Position numbers and translations under genes: made by a program. Below the pieces are notes generated by a model. That model had not been told where the DNA came from and searched no databases. It saw only the letters and a program-made list of their open reading frames with translations. This document shows, piece by piece, positions 56,243 to 64,000 of a DNA stretch of 64,000 bases (position 1 is the stretch's first letter; every line of letters begins with the position of its first letter). This stretch comes from Nocardioides eburneiflavus (GTDB taxonomy: Bacteria; Actinomycetota; Actinomycetes; Propionibacteriales; Nocardioidaceae). The stretch lies in contig NZ_SRRO01000001.1 of assembly GCF_004785795.1 (NCBI RefSeq), positions 4,836,001 to 4,900,000 on the forward strand. Reading direction: 5' to 3'.

Positions 56243-56907
56243 GATGGGAGCTTCCCGTCGTAGCCGCGCGACAGCATCGCCAGGTGCACGCGTTCGCCGC
56301 GCTCGTAGGACCTGATGAACAGGGCGCCCAGCGACCGGGCCAGCACCGGCCAGTGTCGCGGTGACCGGGGGTCGCAGCCGCGCGAGCGGAGCGCGGTCAT
56401 CATCCGGCCCAGCTCGGCGGTGACCACGTCGAGGTAGCGGATCATGAAGCCCATGACCTGCACGACCAGCTCGGGCATGCGCAGCCGCTGGAGACCGCGG
56501 AGCAGGTCCTGCGGCTCCGTCGTGGCCGCGAGCGTGAGCGAGGCGAGCACGCCGATGCTGCCCTTGACGAGGAGGGCGATGCCGGCGACGAGCCCCGGCT
56601 CGGAGACGGTCACGCCGAGCACCTCGGTGCGGGGACCGTGGGCGATGAAGGGCATCAGCGCCGCGAAGACGGCGAACGGCACCTCGACCACCATCCGCGG
56701 CAGCAGGTAGCCGATCGGCACCCGCGAGACACCGACCACGCCGAGGAGGACGAGGGCCTCGACGACGAAGACGACGTACGCCTCGCGCGGGGTCGCGACG
56801 ACCACGAGCATGAATCCCAGCAGCGCCAGCACCTTGAGGTGCGCCGGTGCGCGGTGGATCGGGCTGTGGCCGTGGAAGAAGAGCCGGTGCCCGTGCCCCG
56901 CGCCCAT
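56239..56907 (-). CDS. cbiQ: ECF transporter transmembrane T component (CbiQ/NikQ)
   Basis: 222 residues, about five membrane helices. The conserved cytosolic motifs are FMIRYLDVVTAELGRMMTALRSRG and FIRSYERGERVHLAMLSRGYDG, the coupling helices to the ATPase. HRLFFHGHSPIHRAPAHLK at the start is typical for CbiQ. TGATG and ATGA overlaps link it to its neighbours. Confidence 0.92.
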   Translation of the reverse strand: MGAGHGHRLFFHGHSPIHRAPAHLKVLALLGFMLVVVATPREAYVVFVVEALVLLGVVGVSRVPIGYLLPRMVVEVPFAVFAALMPFIAHGPRTEVLGVTVSEPGLVAGIALLVKGSIGVLASLTLAATTEPQDLLRGLQRLRMPELVVQVMGFMIRYLDVVTAELGRMMTALRSRGCDPRSPRHWPVLARSLGALFIRSYERGERVHLAMLSRGYDGKLPS

Positions 56908-57215
56908 CAGCTGCCGCTGTCGACGGGCTCGCGGCGGCGTACGAGCCAGAAGAGTCCGGTGCTCAGCACGAGCATCACCACGACGCCGATGACCCCGGCG
57001 AGGCCACCGCTGACGCGCGGGTCGTCGACGCCGGTGGTCTCGTAGTCGGCGAGCGGGCTGTCGGCCGTCGCGGAGTCCTCGGCGGAGTCGATGAAGCCGG
57101 TCTGCTCGGCGACGTGCTCGAGACCGTCGGGGTGCGAGCTGGCGTAGTGGCTCGCGACGCCCGCGACGAGCAGGCTCACGACGACGGCGACGGCGAAGAA
57201 GCGGCGGGTGCTCAT
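56907..57215 (-). CDS. PDGLE-domain protein (CbiN/NikN-type)
   Basis: 102 residues, two membrane helices (FFAVAVVVSLLVAGVASHYA; AGVIGVVVMLVLSTGLFWLV) with an extracytoplasmic loop carrying HPDGLEHVAEQTGF. It is the auxiliary subunit of Ni/Co ECF transporters. It sits between cbiM and cbiQ with start-stop overlaps on both sides. PDGLE proteins are more often associated with nickel systems; that is family knowledge. Confidence 0.88.
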   Translation of the reverse strand: MSTRRFFAVAVVVSLLVAGVASHYASSHPDGLEHVAEQTGFIDSAEDSATADSPLADYETTGVDDPRVSGGLAGVIGVVVMLVLSTGLFWLVRRREPVDSGS

Positions 57216-57901
57216 CGGACGACGACCTTGCGGGTCACCAGCTCGCGCTGCGCGATCAGCGGGCGGGCGCCGTGCACGAGGTCGGGGCGTGCGGCGACGA
57301 CGCTGGCGACCACCAGGCCCGTCACCACCGCCTCGCCGACGCCGATCACGGTGTGCCAGCCGAACATCGCGATGGCGACTGCGGCGAGGTCGACCGGCGC
57401 GTTGTCCCCGACGGCGAACAGGCCGGTGAAGACCAGCGCCGCGACCGGCACGCTGACCAGGGCGCCGACGGCCGCGGCGGGCGCGACCAGGTCGAGACGC
57501 CTGGGCAGCACCCGGCGCAGGACGACGAAGACGGCCCAGCCCACGACCACCGTGACGATGCCGATCAGCGTGATGTTGGTGCCGAGGGCGGTGATCCCGC
57601 CGTCGGCCATCAGCAGGGCCTGCACCAGCAGCACGACCGCCAGGCACAGCACCGCCGTCCAGGGTCCGACGAGCACCGCGGCCAGCGCCCCGCCCATCAG
57701 GTGTCCGCTGGTGCCCGCGCCGACCGGGAAGTTGATCATCTGCGCGGCGAAGACGAAGGTCGCCACGAGGCCCGCCATGGGAGCCGTACGCTCGTCGAGC
57801 TCGCGGCGTGCGGCCCGGAGCGACACCGCGACCGCTGCCGCCGCGACGACGCCGGTCGCGACCGACGTGGGGGCGTCGAGGAAGCCGTCAGGCACGTGCA
57901 T
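57212..57901 (-). CDS. cbiM: ECF metal-binding S component (CbiM/NikM)
   Basis: 229 residues, about seven helices. The N-terminus is MHVPDGFLD, the metal-binding MHxPDGF motif where His2 with the N-terminal amine coordinates Ni2+ or Co2+. GTSGHLMGG and FGWHTVIGVGEA carry further His. ATG 57901 has GGGAGC. No B12 riboswitch lies upstream, but a Nur-box-like site does, so nickel is the probable cargo. Confidence 0.9.
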   Translation of the reverse strand: MHVPDGFLDAPTSVATGVVAAAAVAVSLRAARRELDERTAPMAGLVATFVFAAQMINFPVGAGTSGHLMGGALAAVLVGPWTAVLCLAVVLLVQALLMADGGITALGTNITLIGIVTVVVGWAVFVVLRRVLPRRLDLVAPAAAVGALVSVPVAALVFTGLFAVGDNAPVDLAAVAIAMFGWHTVIGVGEAVVTGLVVASVVAARPDLVHGARPLIAQRELVTRKVVVR

Positions 57902-57987
57902 GTCTGCTCCCGTGTGGGTGAGGACTGCTTGGATGTCTGGTGGCCGGCACGGACCCCCCGGTACCGCGCCGGCACACCGCGACCTTA

Positions 57988-58004
57988 TTGCAAGCAATTC
58001 GCAA
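57988..58004 (-). promoter_or_regulatory. Nur-box-like operator upstream of the metal transporter
   Basis: TTGCAAGCAATTCGCAA matches the nickel-responsive Nur box TTGCAA-N5-TTGCAA of Streptomyces in all but one position. It lies 87 bases upstream of cbiM. By family knowledge Nur represses nickel uptake when Ni is sufficient. The nur gene is not in the window. Confidence 0.72.
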
Positions 58005-58007
58005 CAG

Positions 58008-58029
58008 CCAATCGATTCGAATCGATTGG
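58008..58029. promoter_or_regulatory. Perfect 22-bp palindrome in the cbiM/bcp divergent region
   Basis: A perfect self-complementary 22-mer (half CCAATCGATTC) lies 3 bases from the Nur-box-like site and 33 bases before the bcp start. Likely a regulator site for bcp, cbiM or both; the regulator is unknown. Confidence 0.65.
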
Positions 58030-58062
58030 CGGGACTTCCTCCTCCGAGAGAACAGGATCGAG

Positions 58063-58533
58063 ATGACCGACCGCCTCGCCACCGGCGACACCGCCCCCGA
58101 CTTCACCCTCACCGACGACGCCGAGGAGCAGGTGAGCCTCGCCGACCTGCGCGGCAAGAAGGTGATCCTCTACTTCTACCCGGCCGCGATGACGCCCGGC
58201 TGCACCACGCAGGCCTGCGACTTCTCGGAGTCGCTCGACTCGCTGCGCGGTGCCGGCTACGAGGTCCTCGGCGTCTCGAAGGACAAGCCGGCCAAGCTCG
58301 CGAAGTTCCGCGAGCGCGACGCCCTCACGCTGACCCTGCTCTCCGACGAGGACCTCGCCGTGCACAAGGCCTACGGGGCCTACGGCACCAAGAAGCTCTA
58401 CGGCAAGGAGGTCGAGGGCGTGATCCGCTCGACCTTCGTCATCGACGAGGACGGCACGATCGAGCTCGCCCAGTACAACGTCAAGGCCACCGGCCACGTC
58501 GCGAAGCTGCGTCGGGACCTGGGGCTCGACTGA
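58063..58533 (+). CDS. bcp: Thioredoxin-dependent thiol peroxidase (Bcp/PrxQ)
   Basis: 156-residue peroxiredoxin. Peroxidatic C47 in MTPGCTTQAC and resolving C52 five residues on, the PrxQ arrangement. It reduces H2O2 and organic peroxides using thioredoxin. AGGA precedes ATG 58063. The palindrome upstream suggests regulated expression. The stop abuts the convergent resolvase-like gene. Confidence 0.93.
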   Translation: MTDRLATGDTAPDFTLTDDAEEQVSLADLRGKKVILYFYPAAMTPGCTTQACDFSESLDSLRGAGYEVLGVSKDKPAKLAKFRERDALTLTLLSDEDLAVHKAYGAYGTKKLYGKEVEGVIRSTFVIDEDGTIELAQYNVKATGHVAKLRRDLGLD

Positions 58534-58926
58534 TCATCCGTGGCGCGGCATCCAGCCCACCGGTGGAACGGCAGACCTGGCGCGCAGGCTGGAAGGCGCC
58601 AGGCCCGCCGGAACGGGGGGAACGTGGGCCACGAGGACGGCCATCCGGGAGCCCGCCTCGTGCCTGTTCAGGATGAGCTGCTCGACCGCGCCCACGTGGC
58701 GCAGGTCCGGGACGACGATCCCCCAGACGGTCTCGTCGCGGCCCACCTCGGCCATCAAGGCGTGGAAGGCGCCGGGATCGTGGCGCTGCTCCACGTAGAC
58801 GGTGCCGAGGCAGAAGTCCTCGCGATCGGCGCACTCGCGCAGGCTGGCCTCCAACCGGGAGACGTCGACGCGGCTCCCGAAGACGTCGGCGCGGATGTAG
58901 CCGAGCAGCAGCGGCCGATGCCTCAT
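58534..58926 (-). CDS. Resolvase N-terminal-like orphan domain protein
   Basis: 130 residues. LLLGYIRADVFGS, ECADREDFCLGTVYVEQ and VWGIVVPDLRHVG resemble the serine-recombinase catalytic fold, but the catalytic Ser context (YxRVST) is replaced by YIRADV and no DNA-binding domain follows, so recombination is unlikely. Similar stand-alone proteins occur in Streptomyces. Its ATG overlaps the stop of the glucosidase gene by ATGA. Confidence 0.6.
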   Translation of the reverse strand: MRHRPLLLGYIRADVFGSRVDVSRLEASLRECADREDFCLGTVYVEQRHDPGAFHALMAEVGRDETVWGIVVPDLRHVGAVEQLILNRHEAGSRMAVLVAHVPPVPAGLAPSSLRARSAVPPVGWMPRHG

Positions 58927-60617
58927 GGCGTCTCCTCGAGCAGGAACCAGGCCGCGCTGTCCGGGGGCAGCTTCTCCCCGACCTCGGGATCGCTGCCCAG
59001 GAGCAGCCGCGACCCCGGCGGCGCGCACACCGGACGGGGAGTGAGGTTGACGAGGCAGGCGAAGCCGTCGCTGCGGGCGAACCCGAGCACGCCCGGCTCG
59101 GTCGCCAGCCACCGAAAGCTGCTCGAGGACAATGCGGGGATGCGGCGCCTCAGGGCGATGGCGTCGCGGTAGAGCTGGAGCACGGACTCGCCGGGCTCGC
59201 GCTGACGATCCGCGGAGTAGTGCACGAACCACTCCGGCTGCGGCAGCCACGTGGGAGCGTGGGCACCCGATGGGGAGAAGCCGAGCGCGTCGGACCCGGC
59301 CGCCCAGGGCAGCGGGACCCGGCACCCGTCCCGCCCTCGACGGGCACCGCCGGTGCGGTGGAACATCGGGTCCGTCAGCACGTGGTCGGGCAGGTCGGTG
59401 ACCTCGGGCAGACCGAGCTCCTCGCCCTGGTAGAGGTAGACCGAGCCCGGCAGCGCGAGCATCAGCAGAGCCGCCGCTCGGGCCCGGGCCAGGCCGAGGT
59501 CGACATCACCCGCAGCGACGCCCGGAGCGCCACCGGCGTACCGCGTCACGGATCGGGGCATGTCGTGGTTGTTGAGGACCCAGGCCACGGGCGAGTCGTG
59601 CGTGGCGACCGTCCCCAGTCCCCGGTCGATCACCCGGGCCAGCGGCTCCGCGCCCCAGGGTGCGCGCAGGAACTCGAAGAAGAAGCTCTGGTGCAGCTCG
59701 TCGGGGCGCTGGTACGACGCGAGCTCCTCGGCGTCCAGCACTCCCACCTCGCCGATGAGCACCCGCTCCCGGCCGGTGCGGTCGGTGTACTCGTCGGCGA
59801 GGGCTCGCCAGCTGCGCCAGACGTCGTGCACCTCGGGCTGGTTCCAGGCGTGGGGGTTGACCGGGTCGCCGGTCAGCTCGTCGTCGATCGCGAGCTCGTG
59901 GTCCGGCAGCCCGTCCCGCTTGTGCAGGCCGTGGGCCACGTCGATGCGGAGGCCGTCCACACCGCGGTCCAGCCAGAAGCGGAGCACCTGCTCGAAGTGC
60001 TCGGACACATCCGGGTGGCGCCAGTTGAAGTCGGCCTGCTCGGGGGCGAACGTGTGGAGGTACCACTGCCCGGGCGAGCCGTCGGGTTCGCTGATCCGGC
60101 GCCAGGCCGGCCCGCCGAAGATGGAGCGCCAGTTGTTGGGAGGCAGCTCGCCGTGCTCACCGGTGCCGTCGGCGAAGTGGAATCGGAGGCGCTCGGGGCT
60201 GCCCGGGCCTGCGAGCACGGCCGCGATGAACCACGGGTGCTCGATCGAGCAGTGGTTGGGCACGACGTCGACGATGACCTTGATGTCCAACCGGTGGGCG
60301 TCGCGGACCAGCCGGTCGAAGGCCGCCAGGTCGCCGTACTCGTGGTGGACCAGCATGTGGTCGGAGACGTCGTACCCGTGGTCGTGCTGCGGCGAGGCGT
60401 AGAACGGGTTCAGCCAGATCCCGTCGACCCCGAGGCTGCGCAGGTAGGGAAGCCGCGCGCGGACACCCCCGAGGTCGCCCACGCCGTCCCCGTCGGAGTC
60501 CTGGAAGCTGCGGACGTACACCTGGTAGATGACGCCGTTCCGCCACCACCCTCGGCTGCCACGAGACCGCTCGTCGCTGACGGGGGAAACAGCGGGAGCA
60601 AGGGTCAGGGTGGACAT
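58923..60617 (-). CDS. GH13 alpha-glucosidase/alpha-amylase family enzyme
   Basis: 564 residues. The four GH13 regions are present: DVVPNH (117-122), GLRIDVAH with nucleophile D226, LIGEVG with acid E290, and NNHD (349-352). IYQVYVRSFQDSDGDGVGDL is the usual oligo-1,6-glucosidase/alpha-glucosidase start. No signal peptide, so it acts on imported oligosaccharides. A LacI-type palindrome lies 33 bases upstream of the ATG. Confidence 0.9.
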   Translation of the reverse strand: MSTLTLAPAVSPVSDERSRGSRGWWRNGVIYQVYVRSFQDSDGDGVGDLGGVRARLPYLRSLGVDGIWLNPFYASPQHDHGYDVSDHMLVHHEYGDLAAFDRLVRDAHRLDIKVIVDVVPNHCSIEHPWFIAAVLAGPGSPERLRFHFADGTGEHGELPPNNWRSIFGGPAWRRISEPDGSPGQWYLHTFAPEQADFNWRHPDVSEHFEQVLRFWLDRGVDGLRIDVAHGLHKRDGLPDHELAIDDELTGDPVNPHAWNQPEVHDVWRSWRALADEYTDRTGRERVLIGEVGVLDAEELASYQRPDELHQSFFFEFLRAPWGAEPLARVIDRGLGTVATHDSPVAWVLNNHDMPRSVTRYAGGAPGVAAGDVDLGLARARAAALLMLALPGSVYLYQGEELGLPEVTDLPDHVLTDPMFHRTGGARRGRDGCRVPLPWAAGSDALGFSPSGAHAPTWLPQPEWFVHYSADRQREPGESVLQLYRDAIALRRRIPALSSSSFRWLATEPGVLGFARSDGFACLVNLTPRPVCAPPGSRLLLGSDPEVGEKLPPDSAAWFLLEETP

Positions 60618-60649
60618 CAGGGGAGTCCTCGGATGGTGGGGAACGGCGT

Positions 60650-60665
60650 GTGTGAACGCTCACAC
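60650..60665 (-). promoter_or_regulatory. LacI-family-type operator upstream of the glucosidase
   Basis: GTGTGAACGCTCACAC: 6-bp arms around a CG centre (TGTGAnCGnTCACA), the usual form of LacI/MalR/AglR operators in actinobacteria. No LacI gene is in the window; the repressor would act in trans. Confidence 0.62.
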
Positions 60666-60742
60666 GTAGCCCGGCCGCGGGGATCCGAAGAGGTACGGAG
60701 ATGACTACCCAGATGCGAGGAACTACGTAGTCCGGGTCAGGC

Positions 60743-63070
60743 TCAGCGAGCCTGCTGCTCGGCCACCCAGCTGGCGACCTGGGCGCGCGAGGCGATGCCG
60801 AGCTTGCCGAGGACGTGGTCGACGTGGGTCTCCACAGTGCGCTGGGAGATGACGAGCCGCGTCGCGATCTCCTTGTTGCTCAGTCCCTCGGCGAGCAACC
60901 CGGCAACCTCCCGCTCGCGCCGGGTCAGCCCGCCCGACTCGCTGGGCCGACGGCTGGACGCGATGATGGTGTTCTCGCCCTCGGGCACCTCACCGAGCGC
61001 GAGCGACACCGCCTGCTCGAAGGAGCACGCCGCGCCCTCCGCGAACGCCTGCTCGTACGCCTCGACGCCGAGCGCCTCACGCACGAGGTCCTGCGACCGC
61101 TGGTCGAACGCGCCGTAGGCGTTGGTCTCGTCGACCTTCGCCCCGCTCGTGCGCCAGACCGCCTGCGAGGCACCGAGCAGCCGGGCCGCCGCCTCGTCGG
61201 GCGCAGCGGAGGCGGCGCACCACGACAACGCCTGGACGCCGAAGCTGATGCCGGTGAGGTCGCGCATCGGCTGGAAGAGCCGTACGCACTCCCGTAGCGA
61301 CCGGACCGCACGGCCGTACCGCTCGGCCCGCCACTGGGCGACGCCGACGCTCCACAGCCCGTAGGCCTTCGACGACAACGCGCCGTGGCGCTCGGCCAGT
61401 GCCAGGGCCTCACGGCTGAACTCGTCGACCCGCGGGTCCCCGAGGAAGAACATGGCCGCGGTCAGCAGGATCAGGGTGTCGAACTCGCCGAGGGGGTCAC
61501 CGACCGCGCGGAACTCGTCGCGCGCCTCCAGCAGGAGCGCGACCGCGGCCGGCAGGTCACCCTGGTAGAGCGCGGCGTGCCCTCGGCACTCCTTGATGCG
61601 CGCGACCAACCGCGGGTCGTCGAGGCCTTCAGCGATCTCGGTGCACTCCGCGAGCATCGCGGCGTTGCGGTCGAACTCGGTGGCGAACATCGCCAGGTAG
61701 CTGGCGGCCCACAGGGCGTACGCCCGGTTCCTGGTCGGTTCGGTGGCGAGGTCCAGCGCCTGGAGGAGGTAGCGGTACCCCTCGCGGAGGAACCCGGCGA
61801 ACCAGAAGTTCCAGGTGGGCGCGGCGATGTCGAAGGCAGCGGCGGCCTCCGAGCGGTCCGTGAGGCAGAACTCCAGCGCGGCCCGCACGTTGCCCTGCTC
61901 GCGACGGAGCCGGATGAACCAGTCCGCCTGGTGGGGGCCGAAGCTCTCGGCGTCGTACTGCTGCGCCAGGGCTCGGTAGTGGTCGCGGTGCCGGACCTGG
62001 AGCGCCCGCCGTTCCTCCTCGGCGAGGCGATCCGCGCCGTACTCCCGGACCGTCTCGAGCATCTGGTACCAGGCGGTCGTGTGCTCGGTCGCCTGGATCC
62101 GGACCAGGATCGACTTGTTGACCAGGCTCGCGATCAGGTTCAGGATCTCCTCGCGCGAGATCTGCTCCCCGCTGCAGACGTCCTCGGCCGCCTCCAGGTC
62201 GAAGCCGCCGGAGAAGATCGAGAGCCGTGCCCACAGGAGCTGCTCCGCGGGCGAGCAGAGCTCGTAGCTCCACCCGATGGTCGCGGCCAGTGCCTGCTGC
62301 CGGGCCGGCGCGCCACGGCGGCCGGTCGTGAGCAACCGGAACCGGTCCTCGAGACGCTCGAGGATCTGCACGGGCGACAGCGTGCGCAGCCACACCGCGG
62401 CGAGCTCGATCGCCAGCGGGATGCCGTCGAGCCGCCGGCAGAGCTCCACCACGGCGTCCCTGTTGCCGTCCGCGAGCTCGAAGTCGGGTGCCACGGCGCT
62501 GGCGCGCTGCAGGAAGAGCGCCACGGAGTCGTAGTGCGCGGCGTCGCCGGCCCTCACCCGGGCGTCGGGCGTGGACAGGGGCGGCACGACGAGGATCTGC
62601 TCGCCCTCGACGCCGAGCACGTGCCGGCTGGTGGCGATGATGCGCAGGTCGGGCGCCGCGGCCAGCAGCTTGCCGGACAGGACCGCGCAGGCGTCGGTCA
62701 GGTGCTCGCAGTTGTCGAGCACCACCAGGAGCTTCTTGCCCTCGAGGTAGGCGGCCAGGTCGCCGGCAGGATCGGCGGAGACCTGGCGCAGCTCGAGGGT
62801 GTTGGCCACGGTGTTGGGGAGCAGCTGCGGGTCGTGGACGGCAGCCAGCTCGACGAACCAGACACCGTCGGGGAAGGTGCGTCGGAGCTCGGCCGCGATC
62901 CGCAGGGCCAGGCGCGTCTTGCCGACCCCTCCGACGCCGGTCAGGGTCAGCATCCGACTGCTCGCCAGGAGCCTCCGGGTCTCGGCCAGCTCGCGTCGGC
63001 GGCCCACGAAGCTGGTCAGCTCTGCGGGCAGGGCGCCCCGCCCCGACGCCCCCGCCCTCGTGGTTGCCAT
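60743..63070 (-). CDS. Large ATPase regulator with LuxR HTH (AfsR/LAL-like)
   Basis: 775 residues from ATG 63070. An NB-ARC-type ATPase domain has P-loop GVGGVGKT at 45-52 and VVLDNCEHL (Walker B), then winged-helix and TPR-like repeats, then a C-terminal LuxR HTH with LTRREREVAGLLAEGLSNKEIATRLVISQRTVETHV. A signal-responsive STAND-type transcription factor; target unknown. Longer starts at 63109 exist. It is in the same direction as the glucosidase, 126 bases upstream of it, so a regulatory link is possible but unproven. Confidence 0.85.
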   Translation of the reverse strand: MATTRAGASGRGALPAELTSFVGRRRELAETRRLLASSRMLTLTGVGGVGKTRLALRIAAELRRTFPDGVWFVELAAVHDPQLLPNTVANTLELRQVSADPAGDLAAYLEGKKLLVVLDNCEHLTDACAVLSGKLLAAAPDLRIIATSRHVLGVEGEQILVVPPLSTPDARVRAGDAAHYDSVALFLQRASAVAPDFELADGNRDAVVELCRRLDGIPLAIELAAVWLRTLSPVQILERLEDRFRLLTTGRRGAPARQQALAATIGWSYELCSPAEQLLWARLSIFSGGFDLEAAEDVCSGEQISREEILNLIASLVNKSILVRIQATEHTTAWYQMLETVREYGADRLAEEERRALQVRHRDHYRALAQQYDAESFGPHQADWFIRLRREQGNVRAALEFCLTDRSEAAAAFDIAAPTWNFWFAGFLREGYRYLLQALDLATEPTRNRAYALWAASYLAMFATEFDRNAAMLAECTEIAEGLDDPRLVARIKECRGHAALYQGDLPAAVALLLEARDEFRAVGDPLGEFDTLILLTAAMFFLGDPRVDEFSREALALAERHGALSSKAYGLWSVGVAQWRAERYGRAVRSLRECVRLFQPMRDLTGISFGVQALSWCAASAAPDEAAARLLGASQAVWRTSGAKVDETNAYGAFDQRSQDLVREALGVEAYEQAFAEGAACSFEQAVSLALGEVPEGENTIIASSRRPSESGGLTRREREVAGLLAEGLSNKEIATRLVISQRTVETHVDHVLGKLGIASRAQVASWVAEQQAR

Positions 63071-63205
63071 ACCGATCCCCAGCCTCTGCTGCCAGCCCGG
63101 GACAGTCATCGGATCATCCGGCGCCGCCGCGCGCCCTGACTGCCCCAGTGTACGGCCGCCCTGCCGCCGTGACAGGAAGCCGCCACCTCCTAGACTGACG
63201 CCCTT

Positions 63206-63290
63206 GCCGGAGTGGTGGAACAGGCAGACACGCACGGTTTAGGTCCGTGTGCCTTCGGGCGTGCGGGTTCGACTCCCGCCTTCGGCACCA
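63206..63290 (+). tRNA. tRNA-Leu (anticodon UAG)
   Basis: 85 bases including encoded CCA (63288-63290). Acceptor GCCGGAG/CTTCGGC with a G-U, long variable arm, anticodon stem CACGG/CCGTG with loop TTTAGGT, T-arm GGTTCGACTCC. The anticodon is TAG. Confidence 0.95.
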
Positions 63291-63341
63291 GCTTTCCGCG
63301 AGTCCGTCGCACGTGACCCCCGTCACCACTAGGGTCCGCGC

Positions 63342-64000
63342 ATGGATTCCGCGTTGACCACCGTCGGGCTGCCCCTCGCGCTGGCGATCATCATGTTCGG
63401 CCTCGGCCTGGACCTCACCGTCGGCGACTTCAAGCGGGTGGGCCGGGCACCCAGGACGGTGGCGGTCGCACTCGGGTGCCAGGTCGTCCTGCTGCCGGCG
63501 ATCTGCTTCGGCCTGGTGGTGCTGTTCGACCTGCCCGCGCTGCTCGGCATCGGCATGCTCCTGCTGGCCGCGTCACCGGGCGGCACGACGGCCAACCTGT
63601 TCAGCCACCTCTTCCGCGGCGACGTCGCACTCAACATCACCCTGACCGCGATCAACACCGTCATCGCGGTCGTGACGCTGCCGCTGATCACCGGTCTCGC
63701 CATCGCGTACTACGACCGCCAGGACGACGTGACGATGCCGCTGCTCGAGATCGTCAAGGTGTTCGCGCTGATCCTGCTGCCCGTCGGCATCGGGATGCTG
63801 GTCAACCGGCGGGCGCCCGGTTTCGCCCGCCGGATGGACAAGCCCGTACGCATCGGCTCCGCGGTGATCCTCGCGATCCTGGTCCTCGGGATCCTGCTCG
63901 ACCAGCGGGAGAACGTCGGCGACTACCTCGCCGACGTCGGCCTGATCGCTGCCCTCTTCTGCGCGATCAGCCTGGTGGTCGGCTACTACGTGCCGAAGAC
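63342..64000 (+). CDS. Bile acid:sodium symporter (BASS) family transporter, 3' end outside window
   Basis: First ~219 residues of a BASS-family membrane protein. Helices include LPLALAIIMFGLGLDLTVGDF, VALGCQVVLLPAICFGL and LLLAASPGGTTANLFSHLFRGD, the last being the BASS signature with ASPGG and N. TAGGGT lies 6 bases before ATG 63342. The frame runs off the window edge. Substrate unknown. Confidence 0.88.
   Translation, partial: MDSALTTVGLPLALAIIMFGLGLDLTVGDFKRVGRAPRTVAVALGCQVVLLPAICFGLVVLFDLPALLGIGMLLLAASPGGTTANLFSHLFRGDVALNITLTAINTVIAVVTLPLITGLAIAYYDRQDDVTMPLLEIVKVFALILLPVGIGMLVNRRAPGFARRMDKPVRIGSAVILAILVLGILLDQRENVGDYLADVGLIAALFCAISLVVGYYVPK

Noticed and set aside
57902..58062. Cobalamin riboswitch upstream of cbiM
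   Set aside because: The gap is only 161 bases and has no B12-box-like sequence; a Nur-type site is present instead.

Overview
The window is high-GC DNA, densely packed with genes, from an actinobacterium. Protein families and synteny (tig/clpP1/clpP2/clpX, Orn, a mycothiol-type DsbA reductase, DUF222-HNH, DUF5130, DUF3618, paired dynamin-like GTPases) fit a Nocardioidaceae-like organism; that placement is inference. Most of the window is ordinary chromosomal backbone. There is no rRNA, CRISPR array, plasmid gene or prophage, and only one complete insertion sequence.

Layout. 1-7.6 kb: the end of valS, a Lys/Ala-repeat membrane protein, and the Clp protease block (clpX, clpP2, clpP1) with a ClgR-type operator, separated from tig by a MarR regulator and a divergent phosphotransferase. 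7.7-10.5 kb: tRNA-Pro and tRNA-Gly, then the overlapping minus-strand genes rpiB, nei and a membrane-bound PP2C phosphatase. 10.5-13.7 kb: the accessory spot, with a complete IS30-family element (imperfect inverted repeats, 3-bp target duplication), a DUF222-HNH gene behind a perfect LexA box, and a broken DUF3626 gene. 13.7-30.2 kb: hydrolase, NAD(P)-binding reductase, metG, a K+/H+-type antiporter, pepN, MscS, globin, thioesterase, TetR, thiolase, MarR and ettA. 30.3-35.4 kb: ssb and an operon-like row of a PrsW protease and two dynamin-like GTPases. 35.5-41.2 kb: pepP-rlmC, two secreted paralogues, a dicarboxylate symporter and tRNA-Arg. 41.2-46.7 kb: a frameshifted PD-(D/E)XK gene, a secreted protein, adenosine deaminase, a DsbA-like protein, orn, tRNA-His and an aromatic-acid-exporter-like protein.

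46.7-49.9 kb is a compact sulfur module: a CsoR/CstR-type repressor faces a rhodanese, a persulfide-dioxygenase/rhodanese fusion and a TauE/SafE exporter, with two operator-like palindromes in the divergent promoter. 49.9-55.5 kb: a universal stress protein, a phytoene-desaturase-like oxidoreductase, tRNA-Lys, an acyltransferase, a flavin monooxygenase, a GroES-like protein and DUF3618. 55.4-57.9 kb is a CbiMNQO/NikMNQO ECF metal transporter whose upstream region carries a Nur-box-like site, so nickel is the likely substrate. 58-64 kb: a Bcp peroxiredoxin, a resolvase-like orphan domain, a GH13 glucosidase behind a LacI-type palindrome, a large LuxR ATPase regulator, tRNA-Leu and a truncated BASS-family transporter at the window edge.

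An organism-wide signal is leaderless initiation: at least fifteen genes have a TAnnnT -10 element 6-8 nt before the start codon and no Shine-Dalgarno. No wholly new system is certain. The best candidates for a second look are the sulfur module with its operators, the Nur-box metal transporter with an adjacent 22-bp palindrome, the PrsW-dynamin-dynamin row, the LexA-controlled HNH gene next to a fresh IS30 insertion, and a four-copy palindromic repeat after pepN.
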